The position numbers and the translations under genes were made by a program. Under the pieces are notes generated by a model that made no database searches, was not told where the DNA came from, and saw nothing but the letters and a program-made list of their open reading frames with translations. Positions 1 through 6,662 of a stretch of 21,932 nucleotides of DNA are shown piece by piece (positions within the stretch are counted from its first letter, which is position 1; each line of letters begins with the position of its first letter). Source of the DNA: Deltaproteobacteria bacterium (GTDB taxonomy: Bacteria; Desulfobacterota; DSM-4660; Desulfatiglandales; Desulfatiglandaceae); contig QMLZ01000026.1 of assembly GCA_003646995.1 (NCBI GenBank), positions 1-21,932 on the forward strand, given 5' to 3'.

Positions 1-28
1 GCCTACCTCCCCGAAATTACTATAAAAG

Positions 29-105
29 TGGTGCGCCCAGCAGGATTCGAACCTGCGACCTACGGATTCGTAGTCCGTCACTCTATCCAGCTGAGCTATG
101 GGCGC
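29..105 (-). tRNA. tRNA-Arg (anticodon ACG), CCA encoded
   Basis: Read on the minus strand, the 7-bp acceptor stem is GCGCCCA paired with TGGGCGC. It is followed by a D-arm, an anticodon stem ACGGA/TCCGT enclosing the loop CTACGAA, and a T-arm containing GGTTCGAATCC. The discriminator is A at 32 and the terminal CCA is encoded in the DNA at 29-31. The anticodon ACG lies at 69-71. By family knowledge, bacterial tRNA-Arg(ACG) is deaminated to ICG by TadA and reads CGU, CGC and CGA. The gene is complete at 77 nt and shows no intron or mismatch that would suggest a pseudogene. Its 5' flank is a heptamer repeat array that starts 11 nt upstream. Confidence 0.97.
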
Positions 106-116
106 ACGGAGAAGTG

Positions 117-229
117 ATCAGCTATCAGCTATCAGCTATCAGCTATCAGCTATCAGCTATCAGCTATCAGCTATCAGCTATCAGCTATCAGCTATCAGCT
201 ATCAGCTATCAGCTATCAGCTATCAGCTA
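117..229. repeat. perfect tandem array, 16 copies of a 7-bp unit
   Basis: ATCAGCT (AGCTGAT on the tRNA strand) is repeated 16 times without any mismatch over 117-228, and one further base matches the period. Each junction contains GCTATCAGC, an odd-length near-palindrome with GCT/AGC arms, so either strand can form many alternative short hairpins. The array lies 11 nt 5' of the tRNA-Arg gene. The perfect identity of the copies points to recent slippage and a length that varies between strains. It has no spacers and is not a CRISPR. Confidence 0.97.
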
Positions 230-245
230 ATTTTCGGAGGTATGT

Positions 246-274
246 AATATAGCATGTTTGGATGCTGATTTCCA
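246..274 (-). promoter_or_regulatory. candidate promoter of tRNA-Arg, upstream of the repeat array
   Basis: On the minus strand TGGAAA (269-274) and TATATT (246-251) are separated by 17 nt. That is a good -10 with a weaker -35. A transcript from here would start near 239 and carry the whole heptamer array in the 5' leader that RNase P removes. I see no better promoter between the array and the tRNA, where only 11 nt are available. This is a prediction from hexamers only. Confidence 0.4.
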
Positions 275-314
275 GGGCAAAGTTTGGCAAGCGGCTGTGC
301 CTTGAAAACAAGAA

Positions 315-812
315 TCAGTCCTTATTCCCGATAGTTTCAGCAATGTGCTTTATGATTGTCGTGGTGGAAAAGCCTTCAATGTAAGGAATGCGGGCTACCT
401 TCCCGCCAGCAGATTTGACTATGTCAGAACCTATAATCTTGTCCTCAGACCAGTCACCGCCCTTGACAAGCACATCTGGAAGTAATTCTTTGATAATGTG
501 ATAAGGATCAGGTTCGTCGAAGATTACCACTGCATCCACGCACCCAAGCGCCGCGAGTACCTCGGCCCGGGCGTCCTGCGGCATGATAGGGCGGCTAGGT
601 CCCTTGATTCTGCGCATTGAATTATCGCTGTTAACAGCGACTATAAGGTAATCTCCAAGGCCGCGTGCTTGTTCCAAATAGCGGGTGTGCCCGGGATGAA
701 GAAGATCGAAACACCCGTTGGTAAACACAATGGTTTTTCCATTTTTCTTGAGTTTCTCGCATTCAACCTTTACCTGCTCTAGGGTCTTGACCTTGTCCTT
801 GGTTGAACTCAC
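315..812 (-). CDS. rfaE2: D-glycero-beta-D-manno-heptose 1-phosphate adenylyltransferase (RfaE2-type)
   Basis: This 165-aa nucleotidyltransferase is the size of the C-terminal half of HldE standing alone. It transfers AMP from ATP to heptose 1-phosphate in the cytoplasm, giving the ADP-heptose used for the LPS inner core. The HxGH nucleotide-binding motif is seen in GCFDLLHPGH (residues 33-42). The later GGDW segment and a C-terminal GFSTTTII segment also match the cytidylyltransferase-like family. The start is a GTG at 812, supported by an AGGAGG ribosome site 8 nt upstream (821-826). The HldE kinase domain is absent, so the kinase should be encoded elsewhere. The gene follows comF by 89 nt on the same strand and may be read from the same transcript. 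Related cytidylyltransferases such as glycerol-3-phosphate cytidylyltransferase are less likely given the motif set. Confidence 0.88.
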   Translation of the reverse strand: MSSTKDKVKTLEQVKVECEKLKKNGKTIVFTNGCFDLLHPGHTRYLEQARGLGDYLIVAVNSDNSMRRIKGPSRPIMPQDARAEVLAALGCVDAVVIFDEPDPYHIIKELLPDVLVKGGDWSEDKIIGSDIVKSAGGKVARIPYIEGFSTTTIIKHIAETIGNKD

Positions 813-901
813 CGCTCAATCCTCCTCTTTATGTCCTGCACCACGGAAACAAACAGCCCCGATTCAAGGTTGGACTCCTATCCCTTCCCCTGGGCCATCT
901 T

Positions 902-1639
902 CTATACGGCTCTTGCGAGGGCTATTGCCAATACCTCTATGGCACCAGCTTTTTTAAGGACCCTTGCGCACTCGTTAAAGGTGGTTCCGGTGGTTGCAAC
1001 GTCATCCACCAGTAAAACAATACGTCCGGCTACCTGACTCGGAAGTATTAGCTCGAAGGCCCCCTTCAAGTTTTTAAGGCGCTGTTCCCTGTTGAGCATG
1101 GTCTGGGGTGGGGTGAACCTCGTCCTTCGAAGCGAAAGAAAATCCAGATCACCACCGATTTCTTTACTCAAGAACCTAGCAAGGAGCAGGCTCTGGTTAA
1201 AGCCCCTTTCTCTCAAACGCTTAGGGTGCAATGGAATCGGCATGACCACAGGCGGCTGGGCAAGATAAATATTTTCCGAGACATATTGGCTCAGAATGGG
1301 ACCCAATGACTTTGCATAGTGGAGTTTTCTCCCGTACTTAAAGGCATGAACTGCGTCCATCAAAGGGCCTTCGAATATAAAAGGCGCGGTAATCATGTCA
1401 TAGGCGGGCGGCGAAGAGATGCAGTCTTCGCAAAGGTGGTCAGAACCAGAGTCCTCTGGGTAAGGCCGGCCACATGAAGGGCAAACAGGTCCTGTTATGC
1501 GCTTAAAAGAGGAATAACAGGATTTGCAAAAGTCTATACGCCTATTGGACACTATCACAGGTTCATCCCAAAGAAACTCACCGCATAGCAAGCAAACCGG
1601 AGGAAATATAAGGTCTATGAAGGCTGTCAATATGTTCAT
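902..1639 (-). CDS. comF: ComF family phosphoribosyltransferase-like protein
   Basis: The 245-aa product has an N-terminal zinc-ribbon-like region with CxxC pairs (Cys16/19, 38/41, 53/56, 70/73). A type I phosphoribosyltransferase domain follows, with the PRPP loop VLLVDDVATTGTT at residues 198-210. This is the ComF/GntX architecture. Family members are linked to natural DNA uptake, and a connection to helicases and primosome proteins is known in Gram-positives, but no enzymatic reaction is firmly established. I chose the ATG at 1639 because it overlaps the stop of the preceding ykgJ-like gene (ATGA) and is immediately followed by the usual family start. The open frame continues upstream to 1882, but that part lies antiparallel in frame to the neighbour's coding sequence and looks non-coding. 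The overlap predicts translational coupling. Confidence 0.9.
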   Translation of the reverse strand: MNILTAFIDLIFPPVCLLCGEFLWDEPVIVSNRRIDFCKSCYSSFKRITGPVCPSCGRPYPEDSGSDHLCEDCISSPPAYDMITAPFIFEGPLMDAVHAFKYGRKLHYAKSLGPILSQYVSENIYLAQPPVVMPIPLHPKRLRERGFNQSLLLARFLSKEIGGDLDFLSLRRTRFTPPQTMLNREQRLKNLKGAFELILPSQVAGRIVLLVDDVATTGTTFNECARVLKKAGAIEVLAIALARAV

Positions 1640-2019
1640 CCTAGGTGTTTTCTCCCTTGTTCTACAAACTCCTCGAATGAACAATTGGGATTTATCCCGG
1701 GACAGGCCTGCTTGGCTAACTCTAGAGTTTCCGGATCCCTCATATTTGCCGGATAAAAGGGCCAATCCACGCACCGCTTTGGCTTGACAGGGTGGATAAG
1801 GCACGCCTTTTCGTGATCGTAAAAAATGCAGTATCCATTGGAGCCTGTCTTCAGGTAGACCTTTCCATATTTTCTTTCGCAATATTCCAGCAAAAACTCT
1901 TTCGGGTCCAGTGTCAGAAATTGGCTTATCCTTTCTGATTCACCATCTAGCAAATAGATACCTCCCTCTCCGTAGCAACACTGCCCACACATTTTGCAGT
2001 CAAAGGCCTTTTCTCCCAT
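1636..2019 (-). CDS. YkgJ-type Cys-cluster protein (putative metal-binding)
   Basis: This is a small 127-aa protein with the N-terminal signature CKMCGQCC (residues 8-15) and further Cys at about 47, 64, 73, 83, 106 and 113. That pattern is typical of the YkgJ / CxxCxxCC family (UPF0153), whose members are presumed to bind zinc or an Fe-S cluster and have no established reaction. There is no signal peptide or membrane segment, so it should be cytoplasmic. It starts 3 nt after the helicase stop and its own stop overlaps the comF start by 4 nt. A GGGGAG ribosome site lies inside the end of the helicase gene. The tight packing suggests stoichiometric co-expression with the helicase-exonuclease and ComF. 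A structural or redox role beside the helicase is possible but is inference only. Confidence 0.85.
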   Translation of the reverse strand: MGEKAFDCKMCGQCCYGEGGIYLLDGESERISQFLTLDPKEFLLEYCERKYGKVYLKTGSNGYCIFYDHEKACLIHPVKPKRCVDWPFYPANMRDPETLELAKQACPGINPNCSFEEFVEQGRKHLG

Positions 2020-2022
2020 GTA

Positions 2023-4941
2023 TCAATGCTCCCCGATTCTCTCCTTGGCCCTCTGAATAATCTCCTCGATCTTCCAGTCTACAGGCAGACGAAGCCGGCG
2101 GTCTTCGGTTTTCTGCCTATAGATCAAGTGGCCATTCTTAATGCCGTATTCAAACAGCTCTCGCGTTATGTCAACGTCTTCTTTACAATAGCTGTGCAAT
2201 TTATCAATATCCCCTTTTCTGAACCATTCTATGGCCTGGAGTCCGTGGCCTGTTTTCTTTCTCCCCAGGGTTTCCTGGGCCAGGTGGTCAAGGCTGAGCC
2301 TGAACCCTAGTCTTTGTTTTATGTCTTCCAAGATGTCAAAGGTAGGTAGCGAGGACAAGCTGGTGGTGTTATACGCACTCAATACATGGTAATCAAATCG
2401 ATTTATGTTGAAACCAACCACCAGGTCCGCCTCAGCAAGCAGTTTGAGCAGTTCGTCTATTTGTTTTTCAGTAAAAACCCTGAATTGTTTTGAGGTGGTG
2501 TCATAAGTAACAGCTACAGAGACCCTCATAAGGTGCGCCTTGTGCCAGCCCCCGACTTCATCGGCACTTTTTTGGGTTTCAAGGTCCATAAATATTATTC
2601 TGGGGCTGCTTTCCACTGGGCCACCGGTCTGTTCTTTGTCTTGTTCCGGCTGTACAGAAATTTTTCCCGTATCCCTGGTCATCTCGCTGAGGGGTATATT
2701 TCCAAGTAATGCATCAAGAAGCTTCACTGCGCCGGCCTTATCAAGGGGCTTGTTGCCAGATCCACACTTTGGGGAGTGGATACAGGAGGGGCATCCCTCC
2801 TCACATTCGCACCCCCTTATGAGATCAAGGGTCTTTTGAAGAAGGTCAGATATTACTTCAAAGCCCCGCTTTGCCAAGCCCACCCCCCCTGGGTAGCCGT
2901 CGTAGATGAATATAGCGCTTTTTCCAACCTGGGAGTGATGGGGATAGGAGATGCCGCCCACATCATTCCGGTCACAGAGCGCAAACAGTGGGAAGATTCC
3001 AATGGCGGCATGTTCGATCGCATGGATAGAGCCCATGAAATGGTGTCCTTCTCTTTCAATATATGCTTCAATTTCGGGTTCTATTTCTATCCAAAAACCA
3101 CTTGTTTCAAACACTTGTGGAGGAAGATCAAGTGGAAAAACGCCCATTAGTTCCTGGCCGGGCAAGGCGCGCTTTTCGTAGCCCACGATCCTTTCAGTCA
3201 CCCTAACCTGGCCTTGTTTGACGAGGAACTGGGCTTCAGGCCTGGCACTGTTTATGTCCAGTATTTCTGTTTCCTTTTCACTCAGAGCCCGGGTGAAGTA
3301 ATTCAGCTTGGCCCGTTCCACGATGATGTCTTTCTTGTCTGTGAACAACTCGGTTACTTGGTACTGGCGGGCCATGTGTAGATAGACAGCGCCAGGGTGG
3401 CATTCCTTGAAGGCCCTGATGCCATCTATGGTACCTATGGCCTGCCCTGTCTGCTTTTCGAATATGGTATAAGTTTCACCTGCAGAGCGGATATCCACCC
3501 TCATATGGGGCCGCCGCTCCCTTGGAAACCATTCTGGCTCGCCTTCAGCCGTACGAAGCAATACGCCCTTTCGCTCCAGATCCTTCAGCCGGGTTTTGAA
3601 GGAATCGCCCCAGAACCGGCTGTCTTCCAATGTCAACGGTTCTTCTGCTGCGGCACAAGGCAAATGCAAATCCACCACGTATGGATTGTCTGGGTCAAGC
3701 ATGGCCGCCTCGAAGGATCGATCAAAGAGTTCCTCGGGATGCTTCATGAAATATTGATCAAGGGCGTCGGGCTTTGCGATGAGGATCACTAAGGATTCCC
3801 GCCCTGATCTTCCCACCCTGCCGCCTCGTTGCCATGTGTTGATTATGGTGCCGGGATACCCCACCAAAAGGCACACGTCCAGGTACCCGATGTCTATTCC
3901 CATTTCCAGAGCGCTTGTGGAGACAACCCCCAGAAGTTCTCCTGTGGCGAGTTTCCTTTCTATTTCTCTACGCTCTTTAGGCATGAACCCTGCCCGGTAA
4001 GAACTGACCTTTTGCTTGAGCCTGGGAGATAGCTGCGAGACCCACAAGTGGATAAGTTCGGTAACCTTTCGAGATTGTGTGAAGGCTATGGTCCGGAACC
4101 CGTTTTCAATGCAGTAAAGGAAGAGCCTTGCTGAGGAAAAGTTGGCACTGAGCGCAGGATTTATGAAAAGGAAATGCTGTGCCGCCCTGGGAGAGCCGGT
4201 ATCTGTTACAACCTCAACATCCTCTCCAATTAATTGCCTTCCAAATTCGCCGGGATTAGCGATGGTGGCGGACAAGAGGACAAAGGTGGGCGATGAGCCA
4301 TACTTCAGGCATAGCCTCTTAAGCCTCCGCAGGATCTGGTTTACATGTGACCCGAAAATCCCCCGGTAGGTATGCACCTCGTCGAGCACCACGAGCTTTA
4401 GATTGGCCAAAAGTGCCTCCCACTGATCGTGGTACGCTAGTATACCCCTGTGGAGCATGTCCGGGTTGCTAAATAGAATATGGGGTATTTTTTCCCGTAT
4501 TTTCCTGCGCTTGTAAGGGGTGGTGTCCCCGTCGTAGATCTCGGCGGTGAGGCTCAATCCCGGGTTTGCCAAAAGCCAGGGCCGCAAACCCTTCATTTGA
4601 TCCTGCTCAAGGGCCTTAAGTGGGAATAAATAAAGGGCCTTTGAGTTATTTTTCTTCATGATTTCCTCAAAAACCACGATATTATAAATGAGAGATTTGC
4701 CACTGGCAGTCGGAGTAGCGACAGCTACGTTTTTGTTCTGGCGGATCAACTCAATTGCCTTTACCTGGTGGTTGTAAAGCTTGTGGATGCCGAGGCCCTT
4801 TAGGATCTCGAGAGTAAAAGGGGAGGCGCTTCGGAATTCACTGTAGCCGGGGCCCCTGGGCGGCACGAACTGGTAATGTACGATGGAGCCCTCGTAGTCA
4901 GGATGATGTCGTAAGGACTCTATGAATTCTCTGAGGTTCAT
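2023..4941 (-). CDS. DEAD/DEAH-box helicase (YprA/MrfA-like, DUF1998) fused to a DEDD 3'-5' exonuclease domain (YprB/MrfB-like)
   Basis: The 972-aa protein begins with an SF2 helicase core. Motif I is ATPTASGKS (75-83), motif II DEVH (187-190), motif III SAT (224-226) and motif VI QRGGRVGR (371-378). A long C-terminal helicase region ends in a Cys cluster (Cys711, 713, 717, 720, 726) typical of the DUF1998 zinc-binding region. After a short hydrophilic linker (about 745-780) comes an RNase H-like exonuclease domain with Asp786-x-Glu788, Asp850 in FDYH, and Tyr918-x3-Asp922, so all four acidic residues are present. In Bacillus subtilis the separate proteins MrfA (YprA) and MrfB (YprB) act together in repair of mitomycin C lesions. 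Here both activities sit in one chain, without the TPR part of MrfB. The inferred job is lesion unwinding coupled to strand removal. The gene heads a ykgJ-comF operon and diverges from the CNB-PilZ gene. Confidence 0.9.
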   Translation of the reverse strand: MNLREFIESLRHHPDYEGSIVHYQFVPPRGPGYSEFRSASPFTLEILKGLGIHKLYNHQVKAIELIRQNKNVAVATPTASGKSLIYNIVVFEEIMKKNNSKALYLFPLKALEQDQMKGLRPWLLANPGLSLTAEIYDGDTTPYKRRKIREKIPHILFSNPDMLHRGILAYHDQWEALLANLKLVVLDEVHTYRGIFGSHVNQILRRLKRLCLKYGSSPTFVLLSATIANPGEFGRQLIGEDVEVVTDTGSPRAAQHFLFINPALSANFSSARLFLYCIENGFRTIAFTQSRKVTELIHLWVSQLSPRLKQKVSSYRAGFMPKERREIERKLATGELLGVVSTSALEMGIDIGYLDVCLLVGYPGTIINTWQRGGRVGRSGRESLVILIAKPDALDQYFMKHPEELFDRSFEAAMLDPDNPYVVDLHLPCAAAEEPLTLEDSRFWGDSFKTRLKDLERKGVLLRTAEGEPEWFPRERRPHMRVDIRSAGETYTIFEKQTGQAIGTIDGIRAFKECHPGAVYLHMARQYQVTELFTDKKDIIVERAKLNYFTRALSEKETEILDINSARPEAQFLVKQGQVRVTERIVGYEKRALPGQELMGVFPLDLPPQVFETSGFWIEIEPEIEAYIEREGHHFMGSIHAIEHAAIGIFPLFALCDRNDVGGISYPHHSQVGKSAIFIYDGYPGGVGLAKRGFEVISDLLQKTLDLIRGCECEEGCPSCIHSPKCGSGNKPLDKAGAVKLLDALLGNIPLSEMTRDTGKISVQPEQDKEQTGGPVESSPRIIFMDLETQKSADEVGGWHKAHLMRVSVAVTYDTTSKQFRVFTEKQIDELLKLLAEADLVVGFNINRFDYHVLSAYNTTSLSSLPTFDILEDIKQRLGFRLSLDHLAQETLGRKKTGHGLQAIEWFRKGDIDKLHSYCKEDVDITRELFEYGIKNGHLIYRQKTEDRRLRLPVDWKIEEIIQRAKERIGEH

Positions 4942-4973
4942 AATGTTTTTGATGGATTTTCAAGTCTCAAGGT

Positions 4974-4999
4974 CCGAAATTCAATCTACCACATTTCGG
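4974..4999. promoter_or_regulatory. inverted repeat in the divergent helicase / CNB-PilZ promoter region
   Basis: CCGAAAT (4974-4980) and ATTTCGG (4993-4999) form perfect 7-bp arms separated by 12 nt. The repeat lies in the 97-nt gap between two divergent genes. This position and geometry suit a dimeric repressor or activator site, although a chance palindrome of this size cannot be excluded. I could not assign clear -35/-10 pairs for either gene here. Confidence 0.4.
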
Positions 5000-5038
5000 T
5001 CGGGTTTTCAGGGAATTTTACATTAGATAGAAGGGACT

Positions 5039-5836
5039 TTGGAACCAAATATGGTGGCTCAGATACAGATAAAAAACGCACTCCCCCCTATTGCAAGGCT
5101 CCACTACAAGAGCGGAGACCTAATTATAAAGCAAGGCGACTATGGCCTGTCCATTTACAAGGTTATTAAAGGAAAAGTCCGAATATTCAGAGAAAGTGGC
5201 GGCAAGGAGGTGAGCTTGGCTACACTGGGTCCTGGGGAGGTCATAGGGGAAATGAGCTTTTTCAACAGATCATTAGAGCCCCGCTCTGCTTCGGCACGGG
5301 CCCTTACCGACGTTGAGCTTGAGGCTTGGCATCCGGCAAGGCTTGCCCGAGAATACGATCAAATGCCGCCGATCATAAAGCTGATTGCTGACAAAATGTT
5401 GTCACGCCTGATCAAGACGAATACCTTGATAGGGAAACTGGGGGCAAAGCTGGAGGAATCTAGGGCCCAGAATCGCCTTGGCGCGGAGCCAAAAGGGTCG
5501 GGGAGAAGATTTTACAGGAAGCAGGTGGATCTTGACTGTACATATAGACCCCTGGATGCCCCACCAAAGGTAAGATACCCTGGGAAGATAAAGGACATAA
5601 GCCTCGCTGGCATAGGCATGGAGGTGAATTCCATAAGTAGGTCAAATACAATGCACGACCTGGGGGAATTGCTGTACGTATCCACAGTCCTTCCCAACAA
5701 TAAGGAAGTGGACTTCATAGTAAAGATAGTGGACATAAGGAAAGGCCGCCTGCCCGGCAGGCTTTTCCTGGGAATGGCCTATGTTGATGTGAGTGAGGAC
5801 TCCAGGAAAAAACTGGGCTTTTTTATGATGCCATGA
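5039..5836 (+). CDS. cyclic-nucleotide-binding domain protein with C-terminal PilZ domain
   Basis: This 265-aa cytoplasmic regulator has an N-terminal cyclic-nucleotide-binding fold (about 20-105). Its phosphate-binding cassette reads GEVIGEMSFF..PRSASA, with Glu71 and Arg82 where cNMP binders hold the ribose and cyclic phosphate. A helical linker (about 108-145) leads to a PilZ domain with RxxxR (Arg156 to Arg160) and DxSxxG (Asp176 to Gly181), the c-di-GMP-binding signature. There is no helix-turn-helix, so it is unlikely to bind DNA as Crp/Fnr proteins do. The start is uncertain: TTG at 5039 has an AGAAGGGAC site close by, while ATG at 5051 is the alternative. A second CNB protein follows after 15 nt. 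The role is inferred as integration of two nucleotide signals onto a partner protein. Confidence 0.85.
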   Translation: MEPNMVAQIQIKNALPPIARLHYKSGDLIIKQGDYGLSIYKVIKGKVRIFRESGGKEVSLATLGPGEVIGEMSFFNRSLEPRSASARALTDVELEAWHPARLAREYDQMPPIIKLIADKMLSRLIKTNTLIGKLGAKLEESRAQNRLGAEPKGSGRRFYRKQVDLDCTYRPLDAPPKVRYPGKIKDISLAGIGMEVNSISRSNTMHDLGELLYVSTVLPNNKEVDFIVKIVDIRKGRLPGRLFLGMAYVDVSEDSRKKLGFFMMP

Positions 5837-5851
5837 TGGGGGCTAGGCCGC

Positions 5852-6256
5852 ATGACTATTGAAAAGGTTATTCTGGGTTACGTAACACACGAAGAAAACT
5901 ACGGGGACAAGACCGAGATAATTCAGCAGGGCAGCAAGGGGGACTGGGCCTTTGTTATCCTTGAGGGGGAGGTTAAGGTTAAGAAAAAGACACCCAAGGG
6001 CTGGCTGACAGTGGATACACTCCGCCAAGGTGACATATTTGGAGAGATGGCCCTTATCACAAAAGGAGAGTGCCTCCGAACCGCATCGGTTTTTGCAAAC
6101 GGCCCGGTAAAGGTCGGGGTGTTGGACACTGACAGGGTAATTAAGGATTACGAAAGCATATCTCCCCAGATGAGGACACTGCTTCGCGCCCTGGTCACCA
6201 GGCTCAAGGACTCAACAGACCAGCTTGCCACCCTGGTCTCAAAAATTGCTGGATAA
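5852..6256 (+). CDS. stand-alone cyclic-nucleotide-binding domain protein
   Basis: The 134-aa product is almost entirely one cyclic-nucleotide-binding domain. The cassette DIFGEMAL (61-68) followed by RTASV (76-80) keeps the ribose-contacting Glu65 and the phosphate-contacting Arg76. The last 30 residues form a helix with heptad-like spacing that could mediate dimerisation. There is no DNA-binding or output domain. It starts with ATG at 5852, 15 nt after the CNB-PilZ stop, behind a GGGGG-containing ribosome site, so the two are an operon. The pair could be paralogues that heterodimerise. Its stop lies only 4 nt from the convergent stop of the 111-aa gene. Confidence 0.85.
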   Translation: MTIEKVILGYVTHEENYGDKTEIIQQGSKGDWAFVILEGEVKVKKKTPKGWLTVDTLRQGDIFGEMALITKGECLRTASVFANGPVKVGVLDTDRVIKDYESISPQMRTLLRALVTRLKDSTDQLATLVSKIAG

Positions 6257-6260
6257 ACCC

Positions 6261-6596
6261 TTAGTCTTCCTCAGGCTTGTGGCCGAACTTTTTCTTGAGT
6301 GCCTCGGCTATTTCATCCTGCTCGGGGCGCTCACTTTTTTGTTCAGCCAATTTAGCCTTTTCCTTAGCTCCCCTTAGGATGTCCGTCATGAACGTGTCTT
6401 TTTCACTGCTCCAGGCACTCCAACCGTCAACACCGATGTACTCATTGTATGAAGTGGTGTAATAGGGATCGTATATGCGGACTCCTTTTTGTTCATCGTA
6501 CTCATAGGTGACGAATTTGCCGTCAAATTTCTCAAAATCCTCTTCAACCAGGCCGAGTTCCTTTAAAAGCGCCTTGTGCTTCTCTTCTATTTTCAT
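6261..6596 (-). CDS. conserved-looking hypothetical protein, 111 aa
   Basis: I do not recognise this family. The protein is soluble and highly charged, with no signal peptide or membrane segment. Its N-terminal 30 residues are acidic and helical in character. The middle is rich in aromatics (a YDPYYTTSYNEY stretch and a GWSAWSS stretch), and the C-terminal 40 residues are a Lys/Glu-rich helix (AKEKAKLAEQKSE and onward). The ATG at 6596 is supported by an AAGGGA ribosome site. It lies 60 nt downstream of the ABC-F gene on the same strand and is probably co-transcribed with it, after a 36-nt inverted repeat. The frame is clean and the ribosome site is good, so I think it is real. No function can be given. 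Confidence 0.7.
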   Translation of the reverse strand: MKIEEKHKALLKELGLVEEDFEKFDGKFVTYEYDEQKGVRIYDPYYTTSYNEYIGVDGWSAWSSEKDTFMTDILRGAKEKAKLAEQKSERPEQDEIAEALKKKFGHKPEED

Positions 6597-6626
6597 GATT
6601 CATCCCTTTTTGCTACGGCGTAATTT

Positions 6627-6662
6627 GGCTGAGAGGTCTTTTCATGCTTGGCCCCCTCAGCC
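6627..6662. other. imperfect hairpin at the end of the ABC-F gene
   Basis: GGCTGAG (6627-6633) pairs with CTCAGCC (6656-6662), and two further G-C pairs follow a one-base mismatch. The structure overlaps the ABC-F stop codon. No run of U follows in the minus-strand transcript, so it is not a classical rho-independent terminator. It may protect the mRNA 3' end or partly reduce read-through into the 111-aa gene. Confidence 0.4.

Noticed and set aside
117..229. Possible CRISPR array or short satellite of a mobile element
   Set aside because: The unit is 7 bp without spacers, and no cas gene, integrase or direct duplication of the tRNA end is present.
813..901. Small open stretch on the minus strand ending in the rfaE2 start codon (GTGGTGCAGG and following)
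   Set aside because: Only 11 codons from a possible GTG, with no ribosome site of its own. A translational-coupling leader is conceivable but cannot be supported.
1640..1882. N-terminal extension of ComF as an 81-residue domain
   Set aside because: It is antisense-free but lies wholly within the ykgJ-like coding frame, has no ribosome site, and the ATG at 1639 overlaps the upstream stop in the usual coupled manner.
2026..4369. Several plus-strand open frames of 70-131 codons inside the helicase gene
   Set aside because: They lie on the opposite strand of a strongly supported gene with full motif content and have no recognisable domains.
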